From assembly GCF_024171695.1 (NCBI RefSeq), contig NZ_JAMTCF010000012.1, positions 1 to 64,000 on the forward strand: DNA of 64,000 nucleotides, given 5' to 3'. Origin of the DNA: Actinosynnema pretiosum (GTDB lineage: Bacteria; Actinomycetota; Actinomycetes; Mycobacteriales; Pseudonocardiaceae). Positions 46,993 to 55,062 of this stretch are shown here, one piece after another. Position 1 is the stretch's first letter. Each line of letters begins with the position of its first letter. Below the pieces are notes generated by a model. That model worked only from the letters and a program-made list of their open reading frames with translations. It made no database searches and was not told where the DNA came from. Both the position numbers and the translations under genes were made by a program.

Positions 46993-47943
46993 GTGCTTCC
47001 CGTGCACGGTTTCGCCTACGGGATCTTCCTGCTCGCCAGGGCCGCTCGCCTCAAGCGGCGGGCTTCCGTCGAGGAGTGGGTCGAAGCGGCGCGGACGCCG
47101 CGAACCCACCTCGCAGCCGCGGTCGACCTGGCGGTCCCCGCGGAGTGGTTGATCAAGTCCGGCCTCGTCCGCGTGGAGGGTGGGCGCATCGCCCTCGCTC
47201 CGAAGCTGGTCCCGCTGTCCGAGTCGGCCAGCAGACCCGCCCTGCTCGGGATAGCGCGGGTCGTCCTCACGACCTCGCCGCCACCATGGTTGAACCTCGC
47301 GGTGTCCTCCACCGAGGTGGCGCGGGAGTACATCCCCAGTGGGGACGCGCGGGCGCTCCAGTGGCTCGAACCCGACCTGGAGAAGATCCTGATCGACGTC
47401 CGGGACGCCGCCAGGCGGCAGGACAGCACGTTCGAGGAGGCGCTCGGGCTGGCCGCCGAGCTGTTCGTGCTGGGATCCCTGGAGCGGTCAGGCGCAGACG
47501 TCCTGCACGTCTCCAGGATCTCGGACAGCTACGGCTACGACCTGGAGGCCCAGGAGGGGGAGCGCTCCTCGCGGATCGAGGTCAAGGCCGCTGGTTCCAC
47601 CACGCGGGGGACCTTCCACCTGTCGCGCAACGAGTTCGACAAGTGCAGGCGCCACGGGTCCCAGTGGAGGCTCGTCCAGGTCGTCTTCACCAGCGAGGCG
47701 CTGGTCGCCGACCGCATCACCCCCGCGCACGTCTTCGGCGTCTTCGAGCTCTCCTCGGCAGCTCTCATCGCGACCGTTCCCCCCGACTCCGACCTGCCGG
47801 GATTCCGGTGGACGGAGTCCGCGCTGGTGACACCGCCGAAGTCCGCGTGGCGGGCTGCGGGCATCACCCCGGCCGAGGGCTTCTCCGTGCCGGGGCTCGC
47901 CGAGCTGGCGCACCGGTCCCGCAGGCAGCAGGGCGACGGCTGA
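46993..47943 (+). CDS. NO-VEIN/DUF3883-type nuclease-like protein
   Basis: 316 residues from GTG 46993, AGGAGG 5 bases upstream. Residues 1-150 look like winged-helix domains (RTHLAAAVDLAVPAEWLIKS). Residues 150-235 contain SDSYGYDLEAQEGERSSRIE, VKAAG, and FHLSRNEFDKCRRHGSQWRL, the pattern of the DUF3883 / NOV C-terminal PD-(D/E)xK nuclease fold with Asp, Glu-Val-Lys. It is the most likely DNA-cutting effector of the operon. The catalytic role is inferred from fold, not shown. Confidence 0.78.
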   Translation: MLPVHGFAYGIFLLARAARLKRRASVEEWVEAARTPRTHLAAAVDLAVPAEWLIKSGLVRVEGGRIALAPKLVPLSESASRPALLGIARVVLTTSPPPWLNLAVSSTEVAREYIPSGDARALQWLEPDLEKILIDVRDAARRQDSTFEEALGLAAELFVLGSLERSGADVLHVSRISDSYGYDLEAQEGERSSRIEVKAAGSTTRGTFHLSRNEFDKCRRHGSQWRLVQVVFTSEALVADRITPAHVFGVFELSSAALIATVPPDSDLPGFRWTESALVTPPKSAWRAAGITPAEGFSVPGLAELAHRSRRQQGDG

Positions 47944-48076
47944 CGCCGGGCGCGCTCGCTCGGGCACGTCGCGGAGCGGCCCTGACCTCCCTTCCCCGAC
48001 CCCGAGCCCTGGGCTCCGGGGGAAGTCAGGGTCCGACCCCGATGGCAACGTCCCACCCGGCGGGCATTCTTGAGCC

Positions 48077-48331
48077 ATGACGAACAACGCTCTCAACGAC
48101 GCCGCCGCCAAGCTCGGCGAGGCCACCGCCCAGGCCACCACCAAGGTCAAGCAGTTCCGCCGCAGCCGCACCGACCGCATGGTCGCGGGCGTGTGCGGTG
48201 GCGCGGCGAAGATGCTCGGCATCGACGCCGCCCTGCTCCGCATCCTGCTCGTCGCCGCCACGCTGTTCGGCGTGGGCGCCGGCGCGATCCTCTACCTCGC
48301 CGCGTGGGTCCTCGTGCCCGAGGAGGCGTGA
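48077..48331 (+). CDS. PspC-domain membrane protein
   Basis: 84 residues from ATG 48077. Residues 27-83 are a PspC domain (RSRTDRMVAGVCGGAAKMLG, then two hydrophobic segments around ILLVAATLFGVGAGAILYLA). Such small proteins sit in the membrane and are linked to envelope stress. The stop abuts the convergent GH20 gene with no gap. Confidence 0.88.
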   Translation: MTNNALNDAAAKLGEATAQATTKVKQFRRSRTDRMVAGVCGGAAKMLGIDAALLRILLVAATLFGVGAGAILYLAAWVLVPEEA

Positions 48332-49684
48332 TCAGCGCGGGTGACCGGGCACCCCTGGTAGGCGCTGCCACGGCAGCGGTCCGCCCGGCGGCCGGTACTC
48401 GACGCCGAGCGCGGCGAGCCTGGGCAGGTGCGCGTCCAGCCTCGCCGCGAACCCGGCCCCGTCCACCGGGGCCGGGTTCCACACCGCCTCCGCGAACGCC
48501 GAGAGCCTCGGGAACGCGGCGTAGTCCAGGCGCCTCGGGGTGTCCAGGTGCTCGGTCCAGATGTTCGCCTGCGCGCCGAGCACCCCGGCCACCGGCCGGT
48601 AGGCGCGCACGTCCTCGGTGGTGAGGACGGTGCCCACCGGGATCGGCTCGTCCGCGTCCTCGGACTGGCGGTAGTCCAGGTACGCGTGCCGCTCCGGGCA
48701 GGCGACCACGTCCAGCCCGCGCTCCAGCGCCCGCAGCGCCGCCTCCTCCGAGCGCCACGCCGCGATGACCGTCTCCTCCGGCAGGCCGTCGACGTCCAGC
48801 AGCTCGTCCCAGCCGTGCGGCCTCCGGCCGCGCGCGACCAGGTGCTCCGCGATCAGGCGGACGAACCTGCCGTCGCCGCCAGGCGCCTCGTCACCGCCAA
48901 GGCCGACCACCTCGCCGGGGAACACCTCCAGCAGCTCGTCGAACACCGCGCGGTAGAAGTCCACTGTGGACTCGCGACCGTTGAGCACGCGCGGGTTCAC
49001 GCCCCAGTCGGTCCACACGCCGCCGCCGTCGACGCCCAGCTCCGGGTACGCCGCGATGGCCGCCTGCGAGTGCCCCGGCACGTCGATCTCGGGCACCACG
49101 ACGACGTGCCGCGCCGCCGCGTACGCCACGACCTCGCGCAGGTCGTCGCGCGTGTAGTACCCGCCGTGCGGCCTCCCGGTGCTCAGCCCGCCGCGCCGGT
49201 CGCCCCACCGCGAGTCCGGCCGCCAGCCGCCGACCTCGTGCAGCCTCGGGAAGCGCTCGGACTCGACCCGCCAGCCCTGGTCGTCGGTCAGGTGCAGGTG
49301 CAGCACGTTGAGCTTGTGCGCGGCCAGCAGGTCCACGTACCGCAGCAAATCGTGCTTGGGCAGGAAGTGCCGCGCCACGTCGATCATGCAGCCGCGCCAC
49401 CGGTGCTGCGGGTGGTCGACGATCTCGCACACCGGCACCGGCCCGTCGGGGCGGATCGGCGCGGCCCGGAACGCGTCGGGGCCGCGCAGCTGGCGCAGGG
49501 TCTGGTGGGCGTGGAACTCGCCGGCGTCGTCGGACGCGTCGACGTGGATGCCGCCTGCGGAGATGGAGATCCGGTAGCCCTCGGGTGGTCCTGGCGCGCG
49601 CCGCACGACCGGCGCCGACCACGGCACGGTCCCCTCGCCCCGGACCACGGACGCGGGCTCGGGCAGCAGCAGCGGCGGCGTCAC
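48332..49684 (-). CDS. Beta-N-acetylhexosaminidase, GH20 (DasD-like)
   Basis: 450 residues from GTG 49684, which overlaps the permease stop by 4 bases. GH20 signatures: GCMIDVARHFLPKHDLLRYV, LHLHLTDDQGWRVESERFP, VVPEIDVPGHSQAAIAAYPE, and LGGDEAPGG (Asp and Glu near residues 262-263, the substrate-assisted catalytic pair). No signal peptide is seen, so it probably cleaves imported chitobiose or chito-oligomers inside the cell. It ends the das-type operon. Confidence 0.92.
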   Translation of the reverse strand: MTPPLLLPEPASVVRGEGTVPWSAPVVRRAPGPPEGYRISISAGGIHVDASDDAGEFHAHQTLRQLRGPDAFRAAPIRPDGPVPVCEIVDHPQHRWRGCMIDVARHFLPKHDLLRYVDLLAAHKLNVLHLHLTDDQGWRVESERFPRLHEVGGWRPDSRWGDRRGGLSTGRPHGGYYTRDDLREVVAYAAARHVVVVPEIDVPGHSQAAIAAYPELGVDGGGVWTDWGVNPRVLNGRESTVDFYRAVFDELLEVFPGEVVGLGGDEAPGGDGRFVRLIAEHLVARGRRPHGWDELLDVDGLPEETVIAAWRSEEAALRALERGLDVVACPERHAYLDYRQSEDADEPIPVGTVLTTEDVRAYRPVAGVLGAQANIWTEHLDTPRRLDYAAFPRLSAFAEAVWNPAPVDGAGFAARLDAHLPRLAALGVEYRPPGGPLPWQRLPGVPGHPR

Positions 49685-50514
49685 GACTTCACCGCCCCGG
49701 CCAGGCCGCCGACGAGGTTGCGCCGCACCAGCACGAAGAACACCAGCACCGGCAAGGTCATCAGGGTGGAACCGGCCATGATCGCCCCCCAGTCGTTCTG
49801 ATCGGGCCGCACGAACACCTGGAGCGCGAGCGGCAGGGTCTGGTTCTCCTCTGCGGAGATGATGAACGTCTTGGCGAACAGGAAGTCGTTCCAGGCGTGG
49901 ATGAACGACAGCGCGCTGGTCGCCACCAGTCCGGGGGCCACCAGCGGGAACAGCACCCGCCACAGGAACCTGGTCCTGGACGCGCCGTCCAGCGTCGCCG
50001 CCTCCTCCAGCTCGACCGGCACGGCCGCGACGAAGCCGCGCAGCATCCAGATCGCGAACGGCAGGCTGAACGCCAGGTGCACCAGCACGAGCGAGCCGAG
50101 GTGGTTGAGCCCGAGCACGGGCACGGCCGTCCCCACCTCGCGCACCAGGAAGAACAGCGGGATGGTCAGCGCCTCCACCGGGACCATCTGCACCACCAGC
50201 AGCATCACCAGCATCGTGGTGCGGCCCCTGAAGCGGAACCGGGTGAGCGCGGTGGCGGCCAGGAACGACACCAGCAGGCTCAGCAGCACCACCGCGACCG
50301 CGACGACGAGGCTGTTGGCCAGGTAGCGGCCGAAGCTCTCGACGGTGAGGGCGCGGGTGAAGCTGTCCAGGGTCGGGGCGAGCGTCCACGGCCTCGGCTC
50401 GGCCGACACCACCTCGGCGGCGGGCTTGAACGCGGTGAGCACCATCCAGTACAGCGGGAACGCGACGACGACCGACGCGGCGACCGCGACCGCCTCCCAG
50501 ACCCAGCGCCTCAC
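49681..50514 (-). CDS. dasC: Sugar ABC permease, DasC-like
   Basis: 277 residues from GTG 50514, which overlaps the upstream permease stop by 4 bases. Six helices and the EAA loop VELEEAATLDGASRTRFLWR identify a carbohydrate-uptake-1 (MalG-type) permease. Partner of the permease at 50511-51422 and of the binding protein at 51419-52693. The ATPase is not in the window; in Streptomyces the das system shares MsiK. Confidence 0.9.
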   Translation of the reverse strand: MRRWVWEAVAVAASVVVAFPLYWMVLTAFKPAAEVVSAEPRPWTLAPTLDSFTRALTVESFGRYLANSLVVAVAVVLLSLLVSFLAATALTRFRFRGRTTMLVMLLVVQMVPVEALTIPLFFLVREVGTAVPVLGLNHLGSLVLVHLAFSLPFAIWMLRGFVAAVPVELEEAATLDGASRTRFLWRVLFPLVAPGLVATSALSFIHAWNDFLFAKTFIISAEENQTLPLALQVFVRPDQNDWGAIMAGSTLMTLPVLVFFVLVRRNLVGGLAGAVKS

Positions 50515-51422
50515 AGCGGCTCACCTCCCCGGCGCAGCGCCCGCAGGTAGCCCGCGGTGAGCAGGAGCAGCAGCGCGGTGGTGACGACGCCGATCGCCGC
50601 GCCCATGCCGTACTCGGAGGCGGCGAACGCCTGCTGGTAGGCGTGCACGGCGAGCACCAGGTTGCGGCCCGCGATGCCGCCGCCGCTGGTCATCACGTAG
50701 ACCTGGGTGAAGACCTTGAAGTCCCAGATGACCGACTGGATGGTGACGATCACCAGCAGCGGGCGGAGCAGGGGCAGCACCACGCTGCGGGCGGTGCGCC
50801 AGGTGGAGGCGCCGTCGAGCGCGGCGGCCTCCAGGACCTCGCCGGGGATCGAGCGGATGCCCGCGTAGAGGGTGAGCATGACGAACGGGAACGAGCACCA
50901 GACCACCTCGGCGGCGACCACGCCGAACGCGGTCCACTTCCCGTACAGCCACGGGAAGTCCCGCGCGCCCTCGACGCCGAGCGCGGTGAGGGCCTCGTTG
51001 ACGAAGCCGAAGCTCGCGTCGAACAGGAACAGCCAGATCGTGGAGCCCGCGACGGCCGGGGTGGACCAGGCGCCGAGCGCGGTCAGGAACAGCAGGGCCC
51101 TGGCCCACGGGCGGACCCTGGTGGCGACGACGGCGAGCGCCGCGCCGACCAGCAGGGTGCCGCCGACGCAGACCGCCGCGAACCCGGCGGTCTGGCCGAG
51201 GACGGACCAGAACCTGCTGTCCTGCAAGAGCTTCGCGTAGTTGCCCAGGCCGAGGAAGGTGAGCGGGGCTCCGCCGCTGACCTGCTCCTGGCCGTAGTCG
51301 AACAGGGAGATGACGACGAGCTGGTAGACCGGGTAGCCGAGCAGGCCGACCAGGACCAGCAGCGCGGGCGCGAGGAAGGCGAGGGCGGTCCGGGCGTCGC
51401 GGCGTCCGCTGTGGACGGTCAT
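50511..51422 (-). CDS. dasB: Sugar ABC permease, DasB-like
   Basis: 303 residues from ATG 51422, overlapping the binding-protein stop by 4 bases (ATGA). A MalF-type permease of six helices with EAA loop VLEAAALDGASTWRTARSVV. It forms the membrane channel with the DasC-like protein. Confidence 0.9.
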   Translation of the reverse strand: MTVHSGRRDARTALAFLAPALLVLVGLLGYPVYQLVVISLFDYGQEQVSGGAPLTFLGLGNYAKLLQDSRFWSVLGQTAGFAAVCVGGTLLVGAALAVVATRVRPWARALLFLTALGAWSTPAVAGSTIWLFLFDASFGFVNEALTALGVEGARDFPWLYGKWTAFGVVAAEVVWCSFPFVMLTLYAGIRSIPGEVLEAAALDGASTWRTARSVVLPLLRPLLVIVTIQSVIWDFKVFTQVYVMTSGGGIAGRNLVLAVHAYQQAFAASEYGMGAAIGVVTTALLLLLTAGYLRALRRGGEPL

Positions 51423-52693
51423 GAGCCGAAGGCGTCGTTCATCCTGGCCGCCGCGTCGGCCGCCGCCGCCTCCAGGTCCTTGGCGCCGGTGGCGACCTCC
51501 TGGATGAGGGTGGGCAGCACGCCCTGCGCGTCGACCTTGGCCCAGTCCGGGGTCGCGGGGACGAACCGGGTGCCCGCCTCCAGGGTCCGGGTGAACGGCT
51601 CCAGGGCGGGGTTCGCGGCGGCGACCTCGGCCTGCACGTCGGTGAACGTGGGCAGGTTGCCCATCGCGTCGAACATCTCGCGCTGGTAGCGCTTGCCGCC
51701 GAGGAGCTGGACGAACTCGGTGGCGAGGGTGCGGCGCTGGGTGCCCTTGAGGACGCCGAGGAGGTTGCCGCCCGCGAACGCCGGGGCGATCGAGCCGGGG
51801 GTCTCGCCGGGCAGGGGGACGACGGCGTACTCGCCCGCGGCGGCGGAGTCGTCCACGGACTTCCGGTTGAAGTCGCCACCGATGACCATGGCGGCCTTGC
51901 CCGCGCGGAACGCCTCGACGCTGGCGTCGCCGCCGTTGGCCGCGCACTGGGAGGGCGGGCAGATGTCGTCGGCGAGCAGCTCGGTGTAGCGGCGCAGCCC
52001 GGCGAGGGACTCGGGGGTGGTGAGGGCGGAGGTGTGCGCGCCGTTCTGCTCGCGCGCGACGTCGCCGCCCGCCGCCCAGAGGAACGGGAGGGCGCCGTAG
52101 GTGTACTTGCCGCCCGCCGAGATGCCGAGGAGGTCGGGCCTGGCGGCGCGGATCGCGCGGGCGGTGGGGGCGAGGTCGGCCAGGGTGGCCGGGGGCTGGA
52201 GGCCCAGCTCGCGGAAGACGTCGGTGCGGTAGTAGAGGGCGCGGACGCCGACGTACCAGGGCAGGCCGTAGAGCTGGCCGTCGACCTCGCCGGTCTCGAC
52301 GATCTGCGGGGACAGGTCGGCGGCGTCGGGCCAGCCGCCGAGGTCGAGCGGGGCGAAGCCGCCGCCCGCGACGTAGCCCGCGAGGTCGGTGTTGCCGAAC
52401 TCGGCGACGTCGGGGGCGCTGGCGGGGTCGCTGAAGGCGGCCTTGAAGCGCTCGGCGCGGCTGGCGACCTGGATGTGCTGGACGTCGACGGTGACGCCAT
52501 CGTGCGCGGCCTCGAACTCGGCGACGGCGCGGGCGACGACGGCTTCCTTGGGCGCTCTGTTGACCTCGTCGAACAGCCACACCCGGAGCTGCCCGACGCG
52601 CTCGTCGCCGCCCTCGGGGGCGGGACCGGACTGGACCGGCGCGCAGCCGGTGAGGAGCAGTGCCGTCGTGGCGGCGGCGACCAGGAAGCGCAT
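51419..52693 (-). CDS. dasA: Sugar ABC substrate-binding lipoprotein, DasA-like
   Basis: 424 residues from ATG 52693 with AAGGGG 7 bases upstream. Lipobox LLTGC. Class I family binding protein (LRVWLFDEVNRAPKEAVVAR, APDVAEFGNTDLAGYVAGGG, AMVIGGDFNRKS). The gene order with two permeases and a GH20 enzyme, plus a DasR-like operator upstream, points to N,N'-diacetylchitobiose or GlcNAc oligomers as cargo. Ligand is inferred. Confidence 0.88.
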   Translation of the reverse strand: MRFLVAAATTALLLTGCAPVQSGPAPEGGDERVGQLRVWLFDEVNRAPKEAVVARAVAEFEAAHDGVTVDVQHIQVASRAERFKAAFSDPASAPDVAEFGNTDLAGYVAGGGFAPLDLGGWPDAADLSPQIVETGEVDGQLYGLPWYVGVRALYYRTDVFRELGLQPPATLADLAPTARAIRAARPDLLGISAGGKYTYGALPFLWAAGGDVAREQNGAHTSALTTPESLAGLRRYTELLADDICPPSQCAANGGDASVEAFRAGKAAMVIGGDFNRKSVDDSAAAGEYAVVPLPGETPGSIAPAFAGGNLLGVLKGTQRRTLATEFVQLLGGKRYQREMFDAMGNLPTFTDVQAEVAAANPALEPFTRTLEAGTRFVPATPDWAKVDAQGVLPTLIQEVATGAKDLEAAAADAAARMNDAFGS

Positions 52694-52711
52694 CCGACAA
52701 CCCCTTCTCCG

Positions 52712-52738
52712 ACACGTTGCGCTCTGTGCAACGCGTGT
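52712..52738. promoter_or_regulatory. Inverted repeat before dasA
   Basis: ACACGTTGC, seven bases, then GCAACG with a CGTGT end, one base off perfect symmetry. It lies 19-45 bases upstream of the dasA start. Resembles a LacI-family operator, so a second regulator beside DasR is possible. Confidence 0.5.
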
Positions 52739-52779
52739 TTCATGGGAAGCAACGGGGATGCTAGGGGCGAACGGCGGGG

Positions 52780-52791
52780 AGGTCTAGACCA
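52780..52791. promoter_or_regulatory. DasR-like (dre) site before dasA
   Basis: AGGTCTAGACCA matches 11 of 12 of the dre core TGGTCTAGACCA. It is 87-98 bases upstream of the dasA start. DasR is the GntR-family GlcNAc regulator of actinomycetes. Confidence 0.75.
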
Positions 52792-52908
52792 GATTGGCGG
52801 GGTGAGGGGGCGGAGGCTTCGGGGCGGGGAGGTCGGCGCCCCGACGAGGAGGCGGGGCGAGGAGGCGGGGCGCCGCTGTTGTCGACGTGGCGGCGCCCCC
52901 TTGCCCGG

Positions 52909-53583
52909 TCACCCCCGCGCGTCCGCCACCAGCTCGGCCCACTCCCGGACCAGCGGCGCGGACACCGGCCCGTCCCAGCCCTGCGCGCGGACCGCGCCGC
53001 CCACGTGGAACGACGTCACGCCCGCCCGCGCCAGTCCCGGCACGTGCTCGCGCTTCAGCCCGCCGCCCACCAGCAGGCGCACGCCGTCCGCCGCCTGCCG
53101 CGCCGCGAGGCGCTCCAGCACGGGGACGCCCGCCGCCACGCCCCGCGCGCTGCCCGCCGCCAGCACGGTGTCGCAGCCGAGCCCGACCGCGACCGGCCAG
53201 GCCGCTTCCGGGTCGGTCGCGTTGTCGAGCGCGCGGTGGAACGTCCAGGCGCAGCCCTCCAGCTCCGCCAGCAGGTCCGCGCACGCCTCCCGGTCGACCG
53301 CTCCCCCGCCGCCGAGGAAGCCGAGCACGAACTCGCTCGCGCCCGCCTCCCGCAGCCGGGCCGCCGCGCGCCGCAGGGCGGGCAGGTCGGCGGGCGCGAA
53401 GCCCGGCGCGTCGCGCAGCATCACGCGCACCGGCAGGTCCGTCGTGGACAGCACGTCGCGGAGCAGCTCGACGGGCGGGGTCAGGCCGTCCGACGCCATG
53501 TCCGCCACCAGCTCCAGGCGGTCCGCGCCACCCGACTGGGCAGCAGCCGCGTCCGCCGGGGTCAGGGCGATGATCTCCAACAT
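52909..53583 (-). CDS. cutC: CutC-family protein
   Basis: 224 residues from ATG 53583. Diagnostic parts: TPADAAAAQSGGADRLELVA, LPVRVMLRDAPGF, EFVLGFLGGGGAVD, TFHRALDNATDPE, LLVGGGLKREHVPGLARAGV, TSFHVGGAVRAQ. The family was named for copper homeostasis but the role is unsettled. A 12-of-12 dre core overlaps its start codon, and it sits just upstream of the das operon, so it may belong to the GlcNAc regulon rather than copper control. Confidence 0.88.
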   Translation of the reverse strand: MLEIIALTPADAAAAQSGGADRLELVADMASDGLTPPVELLRDVLSTTDLPVRVMLRDAPGFAPADLPALRRAAARLREAGASEFVLGFLGGGGAVDREACADLLAELEGCAWTFHRALDNATDPEAAWPVAVGLGCDTVLAAGSARGVAAGVPVLERLAARQAADGVRLLVGGGLKREHVPGLARAGVTSFHVGGAVRAQGWDGPVSAPLVREWAELVADARG

Positions 53584-53595
53584 GGTCTAGACCAT
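53582..53595. promoter_or_regulatory. DasR-like (dre) site over the cutC start
   Basis: ATGGTCTAGACCAT is a perfect 14-base palindrome containing the whole dre core. It overlaps the cutC start codon. Binding here would block transcription or initiation. Confidence 0.75.
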
Positions 53596-53965
53596 AGGTC
53601 CTGGCGCAAGGAACGGCGGGGCGCGCCCGTGGGAAAACTGTGGACAAGAGCCCGACAGCACCGCTGAACTGCGGGAAGTTCACTCGAAAGGGTGGACGGA
53701 GCACTGTGGATGAAAAGGGACGTATCCAGCTCGGAACCACCCGCTCCTTAACTGGTGACCGCAGGTGGTCGCCGAGGGGGGAGATGCCTGAGGGGGGAGA
53801 TGAGGTGCGGGACCGGTCGACTTCGAGGGGTGTCTGCCGGGCCGCGCCCGCTGCGGCGGTGGTCCGCGCTGCCAGGGGGGCAGTGCGGGCCGCCCCGCCG
53901 TTCCGGGGGCCGGGGTGTGTGACGATCGGACCGGGCTGGGGGCAGTGCGAGGAGGAGGTGGCGGC
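53596..53965. promoter_or_regulatory. Upstream region of the sigma-factor gene
   Basis: About 370 bases without a convincing gene. A GAGGGGGGAGATG unit occurs twice near 53776-53801. It must contain the sigma-factor promoter; no ECF consensus is clear to me. Confidence 0.4.
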
Positions 53966-54571
53966 GTGGGTGAGCTGCGCATGACCGGTGAACGCCCACC
54001 GTGGGAGGGGCTCGACGGCGCGGATCGGCACGAGGTCTGCTTCGTGGCCGCCCGCTCGGGTGATCGCCGGGCGTTGAACGTGCTCATCGACGACCTGACC
54101 CCGCTGGTCTGGCACGTGGCACGGGGGCACGGCCTGGAGCGGAGCACAGCCGAGGACGTCGTCCAGACCGTGTGGCTGGCGCTGCTGCGCAACCTGGCGC
54201 AGATCGCCCAGCCCAGGGCGCTGGCCGGGTGGCTGGTGGTCACGACGCGCCGCGAGGCGCAGCGGACCTGGACGCCCAACCGGCGCGAGACCTCGCTGTC
54301 CGACGAGATGGCGGAGCAGCAGGAGAGCTACTTGGGACTGCCCGAGGACGCCGCGCTGGTCGACGATCGCGACCAGCGCTTGTGGCGCGCCTTCGGCAAG
54401 CTGTCGCAGCGGTGCCAGGAGCTGCTGCGGCTCACCGTCCTCGCCGGGCGGGCGGAGTACCGCGCGGTGGCGGATGCAATGTCCATGCCCCGCGGCAGCA
54501 TCGGCCCCACCAGGGGTCGGTGCTTGAGCACGCTGCGGGGTCATCTCGAAGCGGAAGGAGGATCGCGGTGA
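53966..54571 (+). CDS. ECF-type sigma factor
   Basis: 201 residues from GTG 53966, with AGGAGGAGG 6-14 bases upstream. Region 2 is LNVLIDDLTPLVWHVARGHGLERSTAEDVVQTVWLALLR, with the usual DVVQTVW signature. Region 4 is the helix-turn-helix RAEYRAVADAMSMPRGSIG. It overlaps the next gene by 4 bases, so the small partner is likely a regulator or target made with it. There is no obvious zinc-finger anti-sigma gene. Confidence 0.9.
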   Translation: MGELRMTGERPPWEGLDGADRHEVCFVAARSGDRRALNVLIDDLTPLVWHVARGHGLERSTAEDVVQTVWLALLRNLAQIAQPRALAGWLVVTTRREAQRTWTPNRRETSLSDEMAEQQESYLGLPEDAALVDDRDQRLWRAFGKLSQRCQELLRLTVLAGRAEYRAVADAMSMPRGSIGPTRGRCLSTLRGHLEAEGGSR

Positions 54572-55062
54572 ACAACGACATCGATCCGCGCGATGACCAC
54601 AGAGGGAACAACGAGGACACCGCAGTCCTCGCCGAGCTGCGGCGACTGGTGTACGAGCTGGACCCGCCACCCGCCAGCCTGGTGGAGCGCGTCCAGTTCG
54701 CCGTGGCGCTGGAGGATTTGGACGTCGAGGTCGCCCGCTGGGAGCGGTCCGCGCCGCTCAGCGGGGTCAGGGGCGTCGGGCAGCAGGGGACGATCACGTT
54801 CACGGTCGACGACCTGACCCTGATGGTGAACTTCACGTCCATGGGGGCCAGGCACCGGATCGACGGGTGGCTGGTGCCCGCCGGGGAGCACACGGTGGAG
54901 GTCAGGGTCGCGGACCACGGCTCGACCACGACCAAGGCCGACGACGTGGGCCGGTTCGTGGTGTCGGACGTGCCCGCCGGGACCACGCAGATCGTCGTGC
55001 ACCTGGTCGACCGCTCGGGCGTGGCGGGGAAGACCGTCGTCACGCCGACGATCGTCTTGTAG
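54568..55062 (+). CDS. Sigma-factor partner protein
   Basis: 164 residues from GTG 54568 (GTGA overlap). The first 60 residues are a helical, anti-sigma-like stretch (LAELRRLVYELDPPPASLVERVQFAVAL). The rest is a beta-sandwich (GTITFTVDDLTLMVNFTSMG, LVPAGEHTVEVRVADHGSTT), like a carboxypeptidase-regulatory fold. No membrane segment. Such pairs often precede a CHAT/TPR protein in actinobacteria; here repeats follow instead. Function unknown. Confidence 0.78.
   Translation: MNNDIDPRDDHRGNNEDTAVLAELRRLVYELDPPPASLVERVQFAVALEDLDVEVARWERSAPLSGVRGVGQQGTITFTVDDLTLMVNFTSMGARHRIDGWLVPAGEHTVEVRVADHGSTTTKADDVGRFVVSDVPAGTTQIVVHLVDRSGVAGKTVVTPTIVL

Noticed and set aside
40276..47943. DISARM, BREX or Z1-type defence system
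   Set aside because: No drmA/drmB, pglZ/brxC or Z1/MORC-type gene is present; the SNF2 and methylase genes alone are not enough.
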